This document shows, piece after piece, positions 17,031 through 26,253 of a stretch of DNA of 64,000 nucleotides (positions are counted from its first letter, which is position 1; every line of letters starts with the position of its first letter). The stretch comes from Streptomyces umbrinus (lineage in GTDB: Bacteria; Actinomycetota; Actinomycetes; Streptomycetales; Streptomycetaceae). Below the pieces are notes generated by a model. It ran no database searches and was not told where the DNA came from. It worked only from the letters and a program-made list of their open reading frames with translations. A program made the position numbers and the translations under genes. The stretch is taken from assembly GCF_030817415.1 (NCBI RefSeq), contig NZ_JAUSZI010000002.1:10329501-10393500 (forward strand). The letters are read 5' to 3'.

Positions 17031-19239
17031 CGGCCAGTTCCTTCCCGAAGTGGCAGGCGGCGGCGCGGTCGGTTCCGGTCGCGGCCAGTACCGGCAGGTG
17101 CGTGGCGCACAGGTCGCGGGCCATGGGACACCGCAGACGGAAGGCGCAGCCGGAGGGTACGGAGCGGGGATCGGGCGGGCTGCCGGGGATGGAGTTCAGC
17201 CGGGTGCCCTTGTGCTGCTCGGCCGGCACAGACTCCAACAGGCCCCGCGTGTACGGATGGTTGGGCTTGCCGAACACCTCGGCAACCGGGCCGGTCTCCA
17301 CGACCGTACCCGCGTACATGACGGCGACCCGGTCCGCGTGCTCGGCGACCAGGCCGAGGTCGTGGGTGATGAGCACCAGGGCCATCCTCTGCTCGCTCCG
17401 CAGTTCGCGCAGGAGGTCCATGATCTGGGCCTGCACGGTGACGTCGAGCGCTGTGGTGGGTTCGTCGGCGAGCAGGACCTTCGGCCGGAGTGCGACCGCC
17501 ATCGCGATCAGCAGCCGCTGGCGCATGCCTCCGGAGAACTGGTGCGGGTAGGCGCCCGCACGCGAGCGCGCCTCCGGGATGCCGACGCGTTCCATCAGCT
17601 CGACCGCTTTCGCCCGCGCCGCGCGCCGGGACAACCGCTCGTGGATGCGGAACGGCTCCGCGAGCTGCGCCCCCACCGTCTGGACGGGGTTGAGCGCGCT
17701 GAGAGCGTCCTGGAAGACGATGGCGAGGCCCGGTCCGGCGAGCCGACGCCTGGCCCGTGAGCCGAGCGCGAGCAGGTCCTCGCCCTCCAACAGGGCCTGC
17801 CCGCCCACGACTTCGGCGGCCGGATCGAGCAGCCCGGCGACCGCGTGCGCCGTCATGCTCTTGCCGCACCCGGACTCGCCCAGCAGAGCCAGCGTCTCGC
17901 CCGAACGCACGGCGAAACTCACGCCGCGTACGACGGGGAGGGGCCCTGTGGCGGTACGGATGTCGACCGACAGGCCGTCGACGGTCAGGGTGTCAACGGT
18001 CAGGGTATCGGCCCGGGTTGAGGCACGGTCGCCGGGAGCGGGAGCGGCTCCCGGCTTTGCCGGGGCGGGCTCGGCTTCTGCCTCGGGTACGGCTGGGGGA
18101 TGAGGTGCGGCTTCGGGTACGGCCGGGGCGTGCTCGATCTCCGACCCCGATGGGGTCGGGCCGTGCTCGGGCTCCGCCCCCGCCATGACCGCGGCCGTCT
18201 CGGCGGTCGAACTCTGACGGGCCCCCTTCGCCCCGGTCGCCGGCCGGCTGAGCCGTCCGCGGCCCCCGCGGCGCAGGCCGTGCCGCCACCGCTGGCCCGG
18301 GTCGGTCGCGAGGCGGGCCCAGGCGGCGAGGACGGTCGCCGACACGGTGGTGACGACGATGGCGAGCCCGGGGAAGACCGCGATCCACCACGAGCTCTGG
18401 AGCTCCTGGCGCCCCTGGGCCACCATCAGGCCCCAGCTCACGTCCGGCGGTTGGATGCCGATGCCGAGGAAGCTCAGCGAGGACTCGGTCAGCATCACGA
18501 AGCAGAAGTCGAGCGCGGCGACGGTGAGCAGGGTGGGCAGCACGGTGGGAGCGACATGGCGTCGGATGCTCGCCCAACTGCTGGTGCCGAAGGTGCGGGC
18601 CGCGTCCATGAACAGGCGACTGCGCAGTTCCGCGGACTCGGCCCGCGCGGTGCGCAGGTACACGGGGATCCGGGCGACGGCGAGTACCAGCACGATCCCG
18701 GAGGCGCTTGGCGAGAACACGTACAGCACGACCACGGCCAGCAGAAGAGACGGGAAGCTGAGGATCACGTCGGCGATCCGCAGGGACACGTTCTCGCGCC
18801 AACCGCCGTGGTAGCCCGCCCACATGCCCCAGACCGAGCCGACGACGAGCGAACACAGCACGGCGGGCACGGCCACGGACAGGGTGGTCCCGGCCGCGGC
18901 CATCAGCCGAGCGGCGACCGGTCGGCCCAGGGAGTCGCTGCCGAGGAAGAATGCCCAGCCGTGGTCGAGACTGAAGGGCTCCCGTCCGGGATCGCGGAGG
19001 TTCTGACGTGTCGCCAGGTCCCCGATGAGCAGCGGACCCAGCACGGCACACAGTGCGACGCCGATGAGGATCAGGACCGCCGCGCAGGCGAACCGGTCCT
19101 GGAGGAGCAGGGCGAGCCACTTCCGCCGAGCCGTCACCACCTGGTCGGCCGCAGGAGTTGTGCCGCTGCCGTTGCCCGCGTCCTCCGGGACGTCGCCGCT
19201 CCCGGCGATGTCGCTCTGGCCGTTGTTCTTCTGGAGCAT
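17023..19239 (-). CDS. Fused DppC-type permease and DppD-type ATPase in one polypeptide
   Basis: 738 residues. The start is ATG 19239 (MLQKNNGQ) after GGAAG. Residues about 45-300 form a DppC-like permease: DRFACAAVLILIGVALCAVLG, the GSDSLGRPVAARLMAAAGTTL motif, ESSLSFLGIGIQPPDVSWG. A linker of about 100 residues rich in Pro, Glu and Ala (PAVPEAAPHPPAVPEAEAEP) follows, then a complete ATPase: Walker A LLGESGCGKSMT, VFQDALSALNP, signature FSGGMRQRLLIAMAV, Walker B VLLADEPTTALD, and the C-terminal HPYTRGLLESVP extension. In most peptide importers these are separate proteins. The fusion is in frame with no sign of assembly error, and such fusions are known in actinobacteria. Neighbours are DppB on one side and DppF on the other. 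Confidence 0.92.
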   Translation of the reverse strand: MLQKNNGQSDIAGSGDVPEDAGNGSGTTPAADQVVTARRKWLALLLQDRFACAAVLILIGVALCAVLGPLLIGDLATRQNLRDPGREPFSLDHGWAFFLGSDSLGRPVAARLMAAAGTTLSVAVPAVLCSLVVGSVWGMWAGYHGGWRENVSLRIADVILSFPSLLLAVVVLYVFSPSASGIVLVLAVARIPVYLRTARAESAELRSRLFMDAARTFGTSSWASIRRHVAPTVLPTLLTVAALDFCFVMLTESSLSFLGIGIQPPDVSWGLMVAQGRQELQSSWWIAVFPGLAIVVTTVSATVLAAWARLATDPGQRWRHGLRRGGRGRLSRPATGAKGARQSSTAETAAVMAGAEPEHGPTPSGSEIEHAPAVPEAAPHPPAVPEAEAEPAPAKPGAAPAPGDRASTRADTLTVDTLTVDGLSVDIRTATGPLPVVRGVSFAVRSGETLALLGESGCGKSMTAHAVAGLLDPAAEVVGGQALLEGEDLLALGSRARRRLAGPGLAIVFQDALSALNPVQTVGAQLAEPFRIHERLSRRAARAKAVELMERVGIPEARSRAGAYPHQFSGGMRQRLLIAMAVALRPKVLLADEPTTALDVTVQAQIMDLLRELRSEQRMALVLITHDLGLVAEHADRVAVMYAGTVVETGPVAEVFGKPNHPYTRGLLESVPAEQHKGTRLNSIPGSPPDPRSVPSGCAFRLRCPMARDLCATHLPVLAATGTDRAAACHFGKELADA

Positions 19240-19253
19240 GTCACTTCCTTGAC

Positions 19254-20180
19254 TCACGCCGCCGCCCGCTGCCGGACACGCGGGTCGAGGATCGCGTGGC
19301 AGATGTCCACGAGGATGTTGAGCGCGAAGATCACCAGGGCGGTCAGCAGCACGGCGGCCTGCAACACCGCGAAGTCGCGCTGAAGAACCGAGTCGATCAT
19401 GAGCTTGCCGATGCCGGGCCAGCCGAAGATGGTCTCGACGACGACGGCACCGTTGACCAGTCCGACGGCGAGGTCGCCCGCGACGGTGAGGGCGGGCGCG
19501 GCCGCGTTGCGCAGGGCGTGCCCGAAGACCACCCGCACTTCGTTGGCACCCTTGCTGCGCGCGACTTTGACGTACGGGGCGGAGAGCGCGGAGACCATGG
19601 CGCCGCGCACCACCTGGACCAGCACACCGAAGGGGCGGATGAGCAGTGTGGCCACGGGCAGGACCCAGGCCGCGGCGCCGCTCGTGCCGGAGGTGGGCAG
19701 CCAGCCCAGCGTCACCGCGAAGACCAGCACGCCCATGATGGCGAACCAGAAGTCGGGCACGCTCGCGGCCGTCGAGGACAGGAAGCTCGCGATCCGGTCG
19801 GTGGCCGAGTTGGGCCGGTAGGCCGCCAGGCTGCCGATCACCACGGCACCCACGATGGCGAGCAGCATCGTCCATCCGGCCAGCTGGAGGGTGGCGGGGA
19901 AGGCCCGCAGGACCGACTCGCTCGCCGACTGGGCGGTGCGCAGCGACTCGCCGAAGTCGAGGTGGGCGACCTGGACCAGGTAGTCGCCGAACTGGTTGAC
20001 CAGTGGCTGGTCGAAGCCGTTGCGGGCGGAGAACTCGGCCCTCATCTCCGGGGTCGCACTGAGGGGGAGATACAGATTGGCGGGGTCTCCGGTGAGCCGG
20101 GCCAGGAAGAACACTCCCAGGACCACGACCAGCAGGGGAATGACACTGGAGACCGCGCGGCGACGCAGCATCGTGAACAT
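19254..20180 (-). CDS. Dipeptide ABC transporter permease, DppB type
   Basis: 308 residues with an N-terminal span (VIPLLVVVLGVFFLARLTGDPANL), the periplasmic loop and the BPD-transport domain with ASVPDFWFAIMGVLVFAV and KGANEVRVVFGHALRNAAAPALTV. VVVETIFGWPGIGKLMIDSVLQRDF is the family hallmark near the C-terminus. It forms the channel with the permease half of the fused gene, which starts 14 bp downstream. It is separated from the binding-protein gene by 3 bp, so the four genes form one operon. Confidence 0.93.
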   Translation of the reverse strand: MFTMLRRRAVSSVIPLLVVVLGVFFLARLTGDPANLYLPLSATPEMRAEFSARNGFDQPLVNQFGDYLVQVAHLDFGESLRTAQSASESVLRAFPATLQLAGWTMLLAIVGAVVIGSLAAYRPNSATDRIASFLSSTAASVPDFWFAIMGVLVFAVTLGWLPTSGTSGAAAWVLPVATLLIRPFGVLVQVVRGAMVSALSAPYVKVARSKGANEVRVVFGHALRNAAAPALTVAGDLAVGLVNGAVVVETIFGWPGIGKLMIDSVLQRDFAVLQAAVLLTALVIFALNILVDICHAILDPRVRQRAAA

Positions 20181-20183
20181 CGG

Positions 20184-21767
20184 TCAGCTCCTTCCTCGGT
20201 CCGCGCGGCGCATGTCGGAGAGCCGCATTTCGTCGTTCGTCGCCGAGTCCGGCCGGTAGCGGACGTGCGAGGAGAGGGCGAGGATGCCGGTCATGTTGGC
20301 CATCACGGCGTCCCGTACGACCTCGTCGTTCTGGTGGGCGAACGCGTCCGCGAAGGCCTTCTGTCGCTTGTCGCCCGACGCGAGCTGCGCCTGCTTCGTC
20401 AGCGCGTCGAGTTCGGGGGTGCCGTAGCTGCTCTGGGCGCCCTTGCTGCCGTAGATCTGTCCCATCGTGAACGCGGCGTCTCCCGCCTGGTTGCCGTGCT
20501 GTGCCTGGAGGAGGGTGGGGCCGATGCCCTTGGGGAAGGGGCGCAGCAGGTACTCCAGCCAGGCGTTGACGTCCAGCATCTTGATCTTGACCTTCAGTCC
20601 CGCCTTGAGCAGGCCGTCCTGCACGACCTCCATCGCCTCGGCGGCCTTCGGGTAGATGCCGGTGCGGCCGATGATCGTGATGGTGGTGCCGGTCGGCACT
20701 CCGTCGGCCCGGGCCTCGGCGACCAGGCGCTTGGCGCGCTTCGGGTCGTACGGCCAGGGGTTGACGCGCGGGTTGTATCCGGTGACGCCCTTCGACACGA
20801 GCTGTCCGCTCGGCCGCCCGGAGAAGACCGCGGTGACCAGACCTTCCCTGTCGACGGCGTAGTTGATGGCTCGTCGGATCCGCACGTCGTCGAGAGGCGC
20901 CTTGGTGGCGTCCATCCGCAGGTACGAGACCTCGTTGGTGGTGAACTCGACGGCCCGGTCGCCCGCCCCGTCCTCGGGAGCCAGCCCGATCGCCACATCC
21001 GCCTCGTTGTTGGTGACCATGGCCGCACGTACGCTGCCCTCCGCGCGCCAGACGTACTTGGCCGCCGCGTAGTCGGGGGTCTCGCCCCAGTAGCCGGAGA
21101 AGCGCTTCAGCCGGAGGAAGCGGCCCTGGCTCCACTCGTCGATCCGGTACGGACCGGTACCGACCGGCTCACGCACTCTGGAATCGGGGTCCGTGCTCGT
21201 CGGCACGATCTCGACGAAGGACAGACGCAGCGGGAGGATCGGGTCCGGCTCGGCCGTGGTGACCTCAAGTGTGGTGTCGTCGACCGCCTTTGCGGTGATC
21301 TTGCTGTCGGTGAAGATGTATCCGTCGACGTTGCAGTCGATGTCCGAGTCCGTGGCGCGCTTGATGGAGAACGCGGCGGCCTCGGCCGTGAACGGAGAAT
21401 CGTCATGGAACTTGACCCCTTCGCGCAGGGTGAAGGTCCACGAAGTGGGTGAGTTACGCGTCCACTTGGTGGCCAGTGCCTGTTCCAGTCGCCCGGTGGA
21501 CGGGTCGCGCTCGGTGAGCGCCTCCGTGATGTTGGCGCGCGTCACCCGGCCCGTCGCGGTGAGCGAGGCATCGCACGGCTCAAGGGTCGGAGGCTCCTCG
21601 GGCAGTACGACGCGCAGGGTGCCGGGGCCTTCCCCGATGGGGTCGCCGCCGGCCACCGAGCATCCCGAGACGGCGAGCAGTACGCCAACGGACGCGAGCG
21701 CGCCCGCCGTTCGCCCCCGGCGGATGCGGGTGGCCGAAGGAGTGCGTACTGAGCCTGGGTCGGTCAC
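20184..21767 (-). CDS. Peptide ABC transporter substrate-binding lipoprotein, SBP family 5
   Basis: 527 residues. The GTG at 21767 (TDPGSVRTPSATRIRRG) follows GGAGGAACA, which decides the start over longer readings. A signal peptide with lipobox LLAVSGC predicts a membrane-anchored extracellular protein. Family 5 features include ITEALTERDPSTGRLEQALATKW, WTFTLREGVKFHDDSPFTAEAAAFSIKRATD and VRIRRAINYAVDREGLVTAVFSG. It is the first gene of the dpp-like operon. Family members bind peptides, but nickel or sugar ligands also occur in this group. Confidence 0.9.
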   Translation of the reverse strand: MTDPGSVRTPSATRIRRGRTAGALASVGVLLAVSGCSVAGGDPIGEGPGTLRVVLPEEPPTLEPCDASLTATGRVTRANITEALTERDPSTGRLEQALATKWTRNSPTSWTFTLREGVKFHDDSPFTAEAAAFSIKRATDSDIDCNVDGYIFTDSKITAKAVDDTTLEVTTAEPDPILPLRLSFVEIVPTSTDPDSRVREPVGTGPYRIDEWSQGRFLRLKRFSGYWGETPDYAAAKYVWRAEGSVRAAMVTNNEADVAIGLAPEDGAGDRAVEFTTNEVSYLRMDATKAPLDDVRIRRAINYAVDREGLVTAVFSGRPSGQLVSKGVTGYNPRVNPWPYDPKRAKRLVAEARADGVPTGTTITIIGRTGIYPKAAEAMEVVQDGLLKAGLKVKIKMLDVNAWLEYLLRPFPKGIGPTLLQAQHGNQAGDAAFTMGQIYGSKGAQSSYGTPELDALTKQAQLASGDKRQKAFADAFAHQNDEVVRDAVMANMTGILALSSHVRYRPDSATNDEMRLSDMRRADRGRS

Positions 21768-21801
21768 TGTTCCTCCGCGCTGTTCTACGACCACGAACTT
21801 T

Positions 21802-21836
21802 GTCCACATGGAAAAACCTGATTTAGATATGTGGAC
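21802..21836. promoter_or_regulatory. Inverted repeat GTCCACAT/ATGTGGAC upstream of the peptide importer
   Basis: Perfect 8-bp arms at 21802-21809 and 21829-21836 flank a 19-bp AT-rich spacer (GAAAAACCTGATTTAGAT). It lies 35-69 bp before the GTG start and is unusually AT-rich for this genome, as expected for a promoter with an overlapping operator. The spacer places the two arms on nearly the same face, about 27 bp centre to centre. Confidence 0.5.
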
Positions 21837-22056
21837 GCTCATTATTGAGTCGGTGGCGTCGAAGGCGTCAAGGGGTGTGCAGCAAGCCCTTAACATCCGC
21901 AGGGCGATGTGCCCAGGGAGTCCTCATACGTGAACGGCTGTGTGGCGGAGGATGGGGTATGTGTGCGCCGGGTCACACAGCGGGGCCGGTCAGTTCGGCG
22001 GAGACAGCCGGTCATACCGACGACATCGCCCGCATTCCCTGTGAGGAGAGCCGGCC

Positions 22057-22689
22057 ATGGACCGTGAACGGGTTCTTTCCTGGACGAAGGCCGAACGGCT
22101 CGGCCTCGCAGACTTTCTCGACGATCTCGAAGGCACCGACTGGGAAGCGCCATCACTCTGCACCGGCTGGACCGTGCACGACGTGGTGGCTCACCTGACC
22201 CTGTCGACGCGCACCACACTGCCCGGAATGGTCAAGGGGATGGTCCGGGCGCGCGGCGACTGGGAGCGCATGGAGTTCGACGCGGCGAGGCGACGGGCGG
22301 CCGACTTCGGCCCCGCCGAACTCATCGCGCAGTTCCGCGAGACCGCGGCCTCGGCCCGCCGCGCGCCCCTGTCCGCGCCGTTGGATCCGCTGGTCGACGT
22401 CCTGGTCCACGGCCGGGACATCGCCCGCCCGCTGGGCCGCGTACGCCCCACCCCTCAGGAGCAGACGGTCGCGTCCCTGGAACACGTCCTGGCCAGCCCG
22501 TTCTACGGCGCCCGCAAACGCCTGCGGGGCGTACGGCTGGTCGCCACCGACGCGAACTGGTCGAGGGGCGTGGGCCAGGACGAAGTGCGGGGCCCGGCAG
22601 GCGACTTGCTCCTCCTGGCAACGGGCCGGGCCGCGGGGCTGGCGGGCGTGTCGGGACTGGGCGCGGAGCGGCTCGGGAGAGTGCTGTAG
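22057..22689 (+). CDS. Maleylpyruvate isomerase-family (DinB-like) mycothiol-dependent protein
   Basis: 210 residues. The ATG at 22057 is preceded by GAGGAGAG. The N-terminal four-helix DinB-like/MDMPI metal-binding domain is recognisable from LCTGWTVHDVVAHLTLSTRT and DPLVDVLVHGRDIARPLG, where the three histidines (in VAHL, in VLVHGRD and earlier) form the expected metal site. A short C-terminal domain follows (VRLVATDANWSRGVGQDEVRGPAGDLLLLATGRAAG). Family members use mycothiol as cofactor; the substrate here is unknown. It stands alone between the divergent peptide importer and a LacI regulator. Confidence 0.85.
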   Translation: MDRERVLSWTKAERLGLADFLDDLEGTDWEAPSLCTGWTVHDVVAHLTLSTRTTLPGMVKGMVRARGDWERMEFDAARRRAADFGPAELIAQFRETAASARRAPLSAPLDPLVDVLVHGRDIARPLGRVRPTPQEQTVASLEHVLASPFYGARKRLRGVRLVATDANWSRGVGQDEVRGPAGDLLLLATGRAAGLAGVSGLGAERLGRVL

Positions 22690-22960
22690 CTGTTGGAGCG
22701 GCGGGCGAACCATGGACGCGGCCGGCCACTCCGGACGGCCTTCGGCGCAGTCGGCCGCAACTTGGTCAGCAGCCGCACCGAGCGCTACGCCGGCCGCGTC
22801 CGTCAGGTGCTCGCTGATCGCCCACGGACCCACGGTCGTGTCGGAGCACCCGGCCGGTTTGGCGGAACAGGGCCGGCACCAGGCCGAATCGAACTGCTGG
22901 TCCCGCTCTCGACGGTTAACGTGTCCAGCGCCCGAGGAACTGCGCGAATCGGAGAAGGTG

Positions 22961-24010
22961 TTGACGGAACGGTTGAACGGATATCGCCCCACACTCGAGG
23001 ACGTGGCGCGCAGGGCCGGGGTGTCGAAGTCCACGGTGTCCCGTGTGATCAACGGCGAGCCCAGGGTGCGGGCCGCGGTCGCAGAACGCATCCGAGAGGC
23101 CGTGGACGAACTCGGCTACGTACCCAACCAAGCCGCCCGAAGCCTGGTCACCCGCCGCAACAACGCCGTCGCCGTCGTGGTCACCGAACCGCAGAACCGG
23201 CTCTTCGTGGATCCGTACTTCGACTGTCACCTGCGTGGCATCCGGCAGGAACTCGTCCAACAGGGAGCACAGCCGGTACTGCTGTTCATCGAGGAGCCGG
23301 ACGACTATCCGCGTGTCGGGAACTTCCTGGGCGGCGGCCATGTCGATGGCGCCCTGCTGTTCTCGCTGCGTAACGACGACCCGTTGCCTTCCATGGTCGA
23401 GCACATGGGCCTGCCCGCGATCTTCGGCGGGCGCCCGGCCGTCGGCTCCGGCCACCGCAGCCACGGCTACACGTACGTCGACGCCGACAACCGCGGCGGA
23501 GCCAGGGAAGCCGTGCGGCATCTCGTATCACTGGGACGCCGACACATCGGGACCATCACCGGGCCGCTCAACCAGGCTTCGGCGATCGACCGTCTCGACG
23601 GCTACCGGGACGTACTCCTGGACACGCCGCCCCGGTTGATCGCCGAGGGCGACTTCACGCTGCAGGGTGGTGCCACCGTCATGTCCGAGCTCCTCGACCG
23701 GTGCCCCGATCTGGACGCGGTCTTCGTCGCCTCGGACCTGATGGCTTCCGGTGCCCTGCGGGTGCTGCGGGAGCGGGGGCGGAGCGTGCCGGAGGAGGTG
23801 GCGGTTGTCGGCTTCGACGACCTGGCGCCCATCGCCGAGGCGACGGAGCCACCACTGACCACTGTGCACCAGGACATCGAGGACATGGGACGCCTGATGG
23901 CCCGGCTGCTGTTCAAGCAGACATCGGACGAGCTCGCGTCGCGAGACGACAGCCATCCGCTGTCCTCCGTGGTCACCCCGACACGCTTGGTCGTGCGGAA
24001 GTCCGCCTAG
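22961..24010 (+). CDS. LacI-family transcriptional regulator
   Basis: About 349 residues. The HTH is TLEDVARRAGVSKSTVSRVINGEPRVRAAV followed by the hinge helix LGYVPNQAARSLVTRR. The periplasmic-binding-like effector domain includes VDGALLFSLRNDDP, YTYVDADNRGGAREAVRHLVSLGRRHIGTITGP, DAVFVASDLMASGALRVLRERGRSVPEEVAVVGFDDL and PPLTTVHQDIEDMGRLMARLL. I prefer the TTG at 22961, which sits at proper distance from GGAGAAGG; the GTG at 22958 is too close to it. The frame is open far upstream but the extra residues are not regulator-like. Its targets are not evident: no sugar operon adjoins it. Confidence 0.88.
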   Translation: MTERLNGYRPTLEDVARRAGVSKSTVSRVINGEPRVRAAVAERIREAVDELGYVPNQAARSLVTRRNNAVAVVVTEPQNRLFVDPYFDCHLRGIRQELVQQGAQPVLLFIEEPDDYPRVGNFLGGGHVDGALLFSLRNDDPLPSMVEHMGLPAIFGGRPAVGSGHRSHGYTYVDADNRGGAREAVRHLVSLGRRHIGTITGPLNQASAIDRLDGYRDVLLDTPPRLIAEGDFTLQGGATVMSELLDRCPDLDAVFVASDLMASGALRVLRERGRSVPEEVAVVGFDDLAPIAEATEPPLTTVHQDIEDMGRLMARLLFKQTSDELASRDDSHPLSSVVTPTRLVVRKSA

Positions 24011-24371
24011 ACGAGTGCTGCTGCGGACCTGCCGGACTCCGCGATACGGCCTGCCGGAGCGACCGAGCTCGTACGGAAGGCACGCCCTGGTGCTGCCGCT
24101 CGCGGGCAGGTGTTTCACCACGGTCAGGCGGGCGGAGTGGGAGACGACGCAGGACTCGGGGACGCCATGTCCGAAGAACGGTCGAGCACGGCTGGATGCG
24201 CCGGGCCCTGACAGCGGCGGACGAGACTCCGCCTCCGCCTGCCGCACATCCATCCGGCAGGACCCCGCTCGACCGTGGACGGCTGACCAAGCGGATCAGC
24301 GAAACCATGACGGCCGGACCGCCCGGCAAAGGTGTTTGCCTGTGCCGTCGTCCGGATGGTGGGGTGGCACG
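24011..24371 (+). other. Non-coding gap between the LacI gene and the APH-like gene
   Basis: About 360 bp with no open frame that looks like a protein and no strong terminator. Short GC hairpins are present (for example CTGCCGGACTCC near 24041 against GCCTGCCGGAGC). It must contain the promoter of the downstream kinase-like gene, but I cannot point to it. Confidence 0.4.
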
Positions 24372-25325
24372 GTGACCGACCACGATGAGGCGGCGGGTGT
24401 CCGTCCGTTGACTCTGGCTTGGGTGAGCCGGCACCTGGAAGCCGGGGAACGGATCGTCAGGACAGAGGTGCTGCACGGCGGCATCACCGCCGAAACGCGG
24501 CGGTTGACCGTCGGCACGCGGGACGGCGGCACCCGTGACCTGGTCCTGCGGACTTTCGTCGGCGTGGAGCATGCCGAGGAGTGGCTGAACAGGGAGGCAG
24601 GCGCCCTGACCCTGCTCAAGGGGACCGGCGTGCCGGCCCCTGGACTGGTCGGGGTTGATCCGACCGCCGCGTACTGCGAGTATCCGTCGCTCCTCATGAC
24701 GCATTTGGCGGGCCGGACGGTCCTCGACGACGAGGGACTGGAGACGCGCGTCCCTCTGCTGGCCCGTCAACTCGTGGCGATCCACGCTGTTCGACCCGCC
24801 GAGCGGCCCCGGGAGTATGTGGCGCTGACCACCGCCGACACTGTTGTGACTCCGAAAGGCGCCGACGCGGTGGTATGGGCCGCGGCGATCGACGTGATCC
24901 GTAAGCCCGCGCCGCCCTGTGAAGGGCGGTTCCTGCACCGGGACTTCCACCCCGGCAACGTGCTGTTCGACGTGGCGCCCGCACGGCCCGCAGGGGCCCG
25001 GATCACCGGTGTCGTCGACTGGGCGGCTGCCTCCTGGGGCCCGGTGGATCTCGATGTGGCGCACTGCTCCACCAACCTCGCGCTGCTGCACGGCCCGGCG
25101 TGGGGTCTGCGGTTCGCTGAGGCGTACGAGGAGGCCGGCGGGATGCCGGCCGCGACCGCGAGCGCGCGGCTGTACTGGCGGGTGCGGGACGGGCTGGCGT
25201 TCTCAGAAGAAGTGCGGTTGGTGTCGCAGCCATGGCGGGAGGCAGAGAGGACGGAGCTGACGACGCGTGTCGTGGAGGAGCGGCTGGATGCCTATGTCAC
25301 CGCCCTGATGGACGCGCCGGGCTGA
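24372..25325 (+). CDS. Aminoglycoside phosphotransferase (APH)-like kinase
   Basis: 317 residues. GTG at 24372 (TDHDEAAGVRPLTLAWVSRHL) follows a G-rich GGTGGGG stretch. The catalytic loop is FLHRDFHPGNVLFD and the metal-binding segment is ITGVVDWAAASWGPVDLDVAHC, as in APH/choline-kinase-fold enzymes. The N-lobe has VLHGGITAETRRLTVG and LVLRTFVG (the conserved Lys is replaced by Arg in the context LRTF). The phosphate acceptor is unknown. Proteins of this type in Streptomyces are rarely antibiotic-resistance enzymes. It ends just before a bidirectional terminator. Confidence 0.8.
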   Translation: MTDHDEAAGVRPLTLAWVSRHLEAGERIVRTEVLHGGITAETRRLTVGTRDGGTRDLVLRTFVGVEHAEEWLNREAGALTLLKGTGVPAPGLVGVDPTAAYCEYPSLLMTHLAGRTVLDDEGLETRVPLLARQLVAIHAVRPAERPREYVALTTADTVVTPKGADAVVWAAAIDVIRKPAPPCEGRFLHRDFHPGNVLFDVAPARPAGARITGVVDWAAASWGPVDLDVAHCSTNLALLHGPAWGLRFAEAYEEAGGMPAATASARLYWRVRDGLAFSEEVRLVSQPWREAERTELTTRVVEERLDAYVTALMDAPG

Positions 25326-25387
25326 GCCACGGAGGTCCGGGGCGCGGGCACGGCGGCGAGCGCCGGAACCGCCTCCCGCGAAAGGAG

Positions 25388-25420
25388 AGCCCCCGCAGGC
25401 AAGAGCCTGCGGGGGCTTTT
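25388..25420. terminator. Strong bidirectional rho-independent terminator
   Basis: AGCCCCCGCAGGC (25388-25400) pairs perfectly with GCCTGCGGGGGCT (25405-25417) around AAGA, followed by TTTT on the plus strand. It lies between the convergent APH-like gene and the NPP1-like gene. Confidence 0.9.
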
Positions 25421-25454
25421 CGGCGGACCGTTGCCGACCTCGGAGGGCCGTTCG

Positions 25455-26222
25455 TCAGGCGTACGGGTCGAAGGGGGTTCCGGCCGGGCTCGTGTAGTCG
25501 AGAGCCCACTGGAAGTCGCCGTCGTCGATCTTGAATGTGGCCGAGCCGAAGTCGGCGCTGCTGAGCTTGTCGCGGTAACCGGCCGGGTAGCCCTCCCAGC
25601 CGACGAGCCGCGGGTAGAACCAGTTTCCCGTGGCGTTCTCCGCCGGCTCGTCGTTGCTGTTGGCGAAACGGAAGCAGTGACTCGAGACGCCGTCCTTGTG
25701 GTACACGATCTTCGGGTGGGTGCCGTCGAAGCGGATCTGCGACCGTGCGAGCGTCTGGTAGCTGTTGTGCTGGGACACCGACACGTACTGGACCTCGTTG
25801 TTGTTGATCCACACGATGACGTGTTCCCAGTCGTGGGTGTGCCCGATGGCCGCCGGGCCGAGCGTCACCTGGTCCTTCTCGAAGTAGCTGGCGTACATGA
25901 CCGCGCACCAGCCGTTGTTGCACTTCTCGCGCGAGTAGGTGTTGGCGTTGTTCAGCTGGGCGGGGTCGTGGCACTTGCCGTTGACGTCGCCCCCGAGCTT
26001 CAGTCCGGGGTTGATGGTGCCGTCGGCGCCGATGGCGGCGGTGGCGTAGCAGCCGTCGCTGTCGTAGTCGTAGGCGGGGGAGTAGGTCTGCTCCAGGCCG
26101 TTCGCGTTCTGCGGCAGCAGGGTCAGGACGTTGGCGTGGGCGGTCGCCGGGATCGCGACGACGAGCGTCATCGCGCCGAGTGTGCCGAGAAGTGCGTTGG
26201 CGAGGGATCTCAACTTGCGCAT
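25455..26222 (-). CDS. Secreted NPP1/necrosis-and-ethylene-inducing-like protein (NLP)
   Basis: 255 residues. ATG at 26222 (MRKLRSLANALLG) after GGAG. A Sec signal peptide ends near AIPATAHA. The NLP metal-site heptapeptide is present as GHTHDWE (usual form GHRHDWE) within IGHTHDWEHVIVWINNNEV, together with CNNGWCAVMYASYFEKDQ and the C-terminal NWFYPRLVGWEGYP. Family members bind glycosyl-inositol-phosphoceramide lipids of plants or act as secreted elicitors; bacterial members are often non-lytic. It starts 31 bp after the GH19 gene, in the same direction, probably co-transcribed. Confidence 0.85.
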   Translation of the reverse strand: MRKLRSLANALLGTLGAMTLVVAIPATAHANVLTLLPQNANGLEQTYSPAYDYDSDGCYATAAIGADGTINPGLKLGGDVNGKCHDPAQLNNANTYSREKCNNGWCAVMYASYFEKDQVTLGPAAIGHTHDWEHVIVWINNNEVQYVSVSQHNSYQTLARSQIRFDGTHPKIVYHKDGVSSHCFRFANSNDEPAENATGNWFYPRLVGWEGYPAGYRDKLSSADFGSATFKIDDGDFQWALDYTSPAGTPFDPYA

Positions 26223-26253
26223 GCGGACTCCTGGTTGAACTGAGCGGCCGGCG

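Noticed and set aside
17023..21135. A single 1370-residue minus-strand protein
   Set aside because: Only the part from 19239 downstream is coding in that frame. Upstream it overlaps the DppB and binding-protein genes in another frame.
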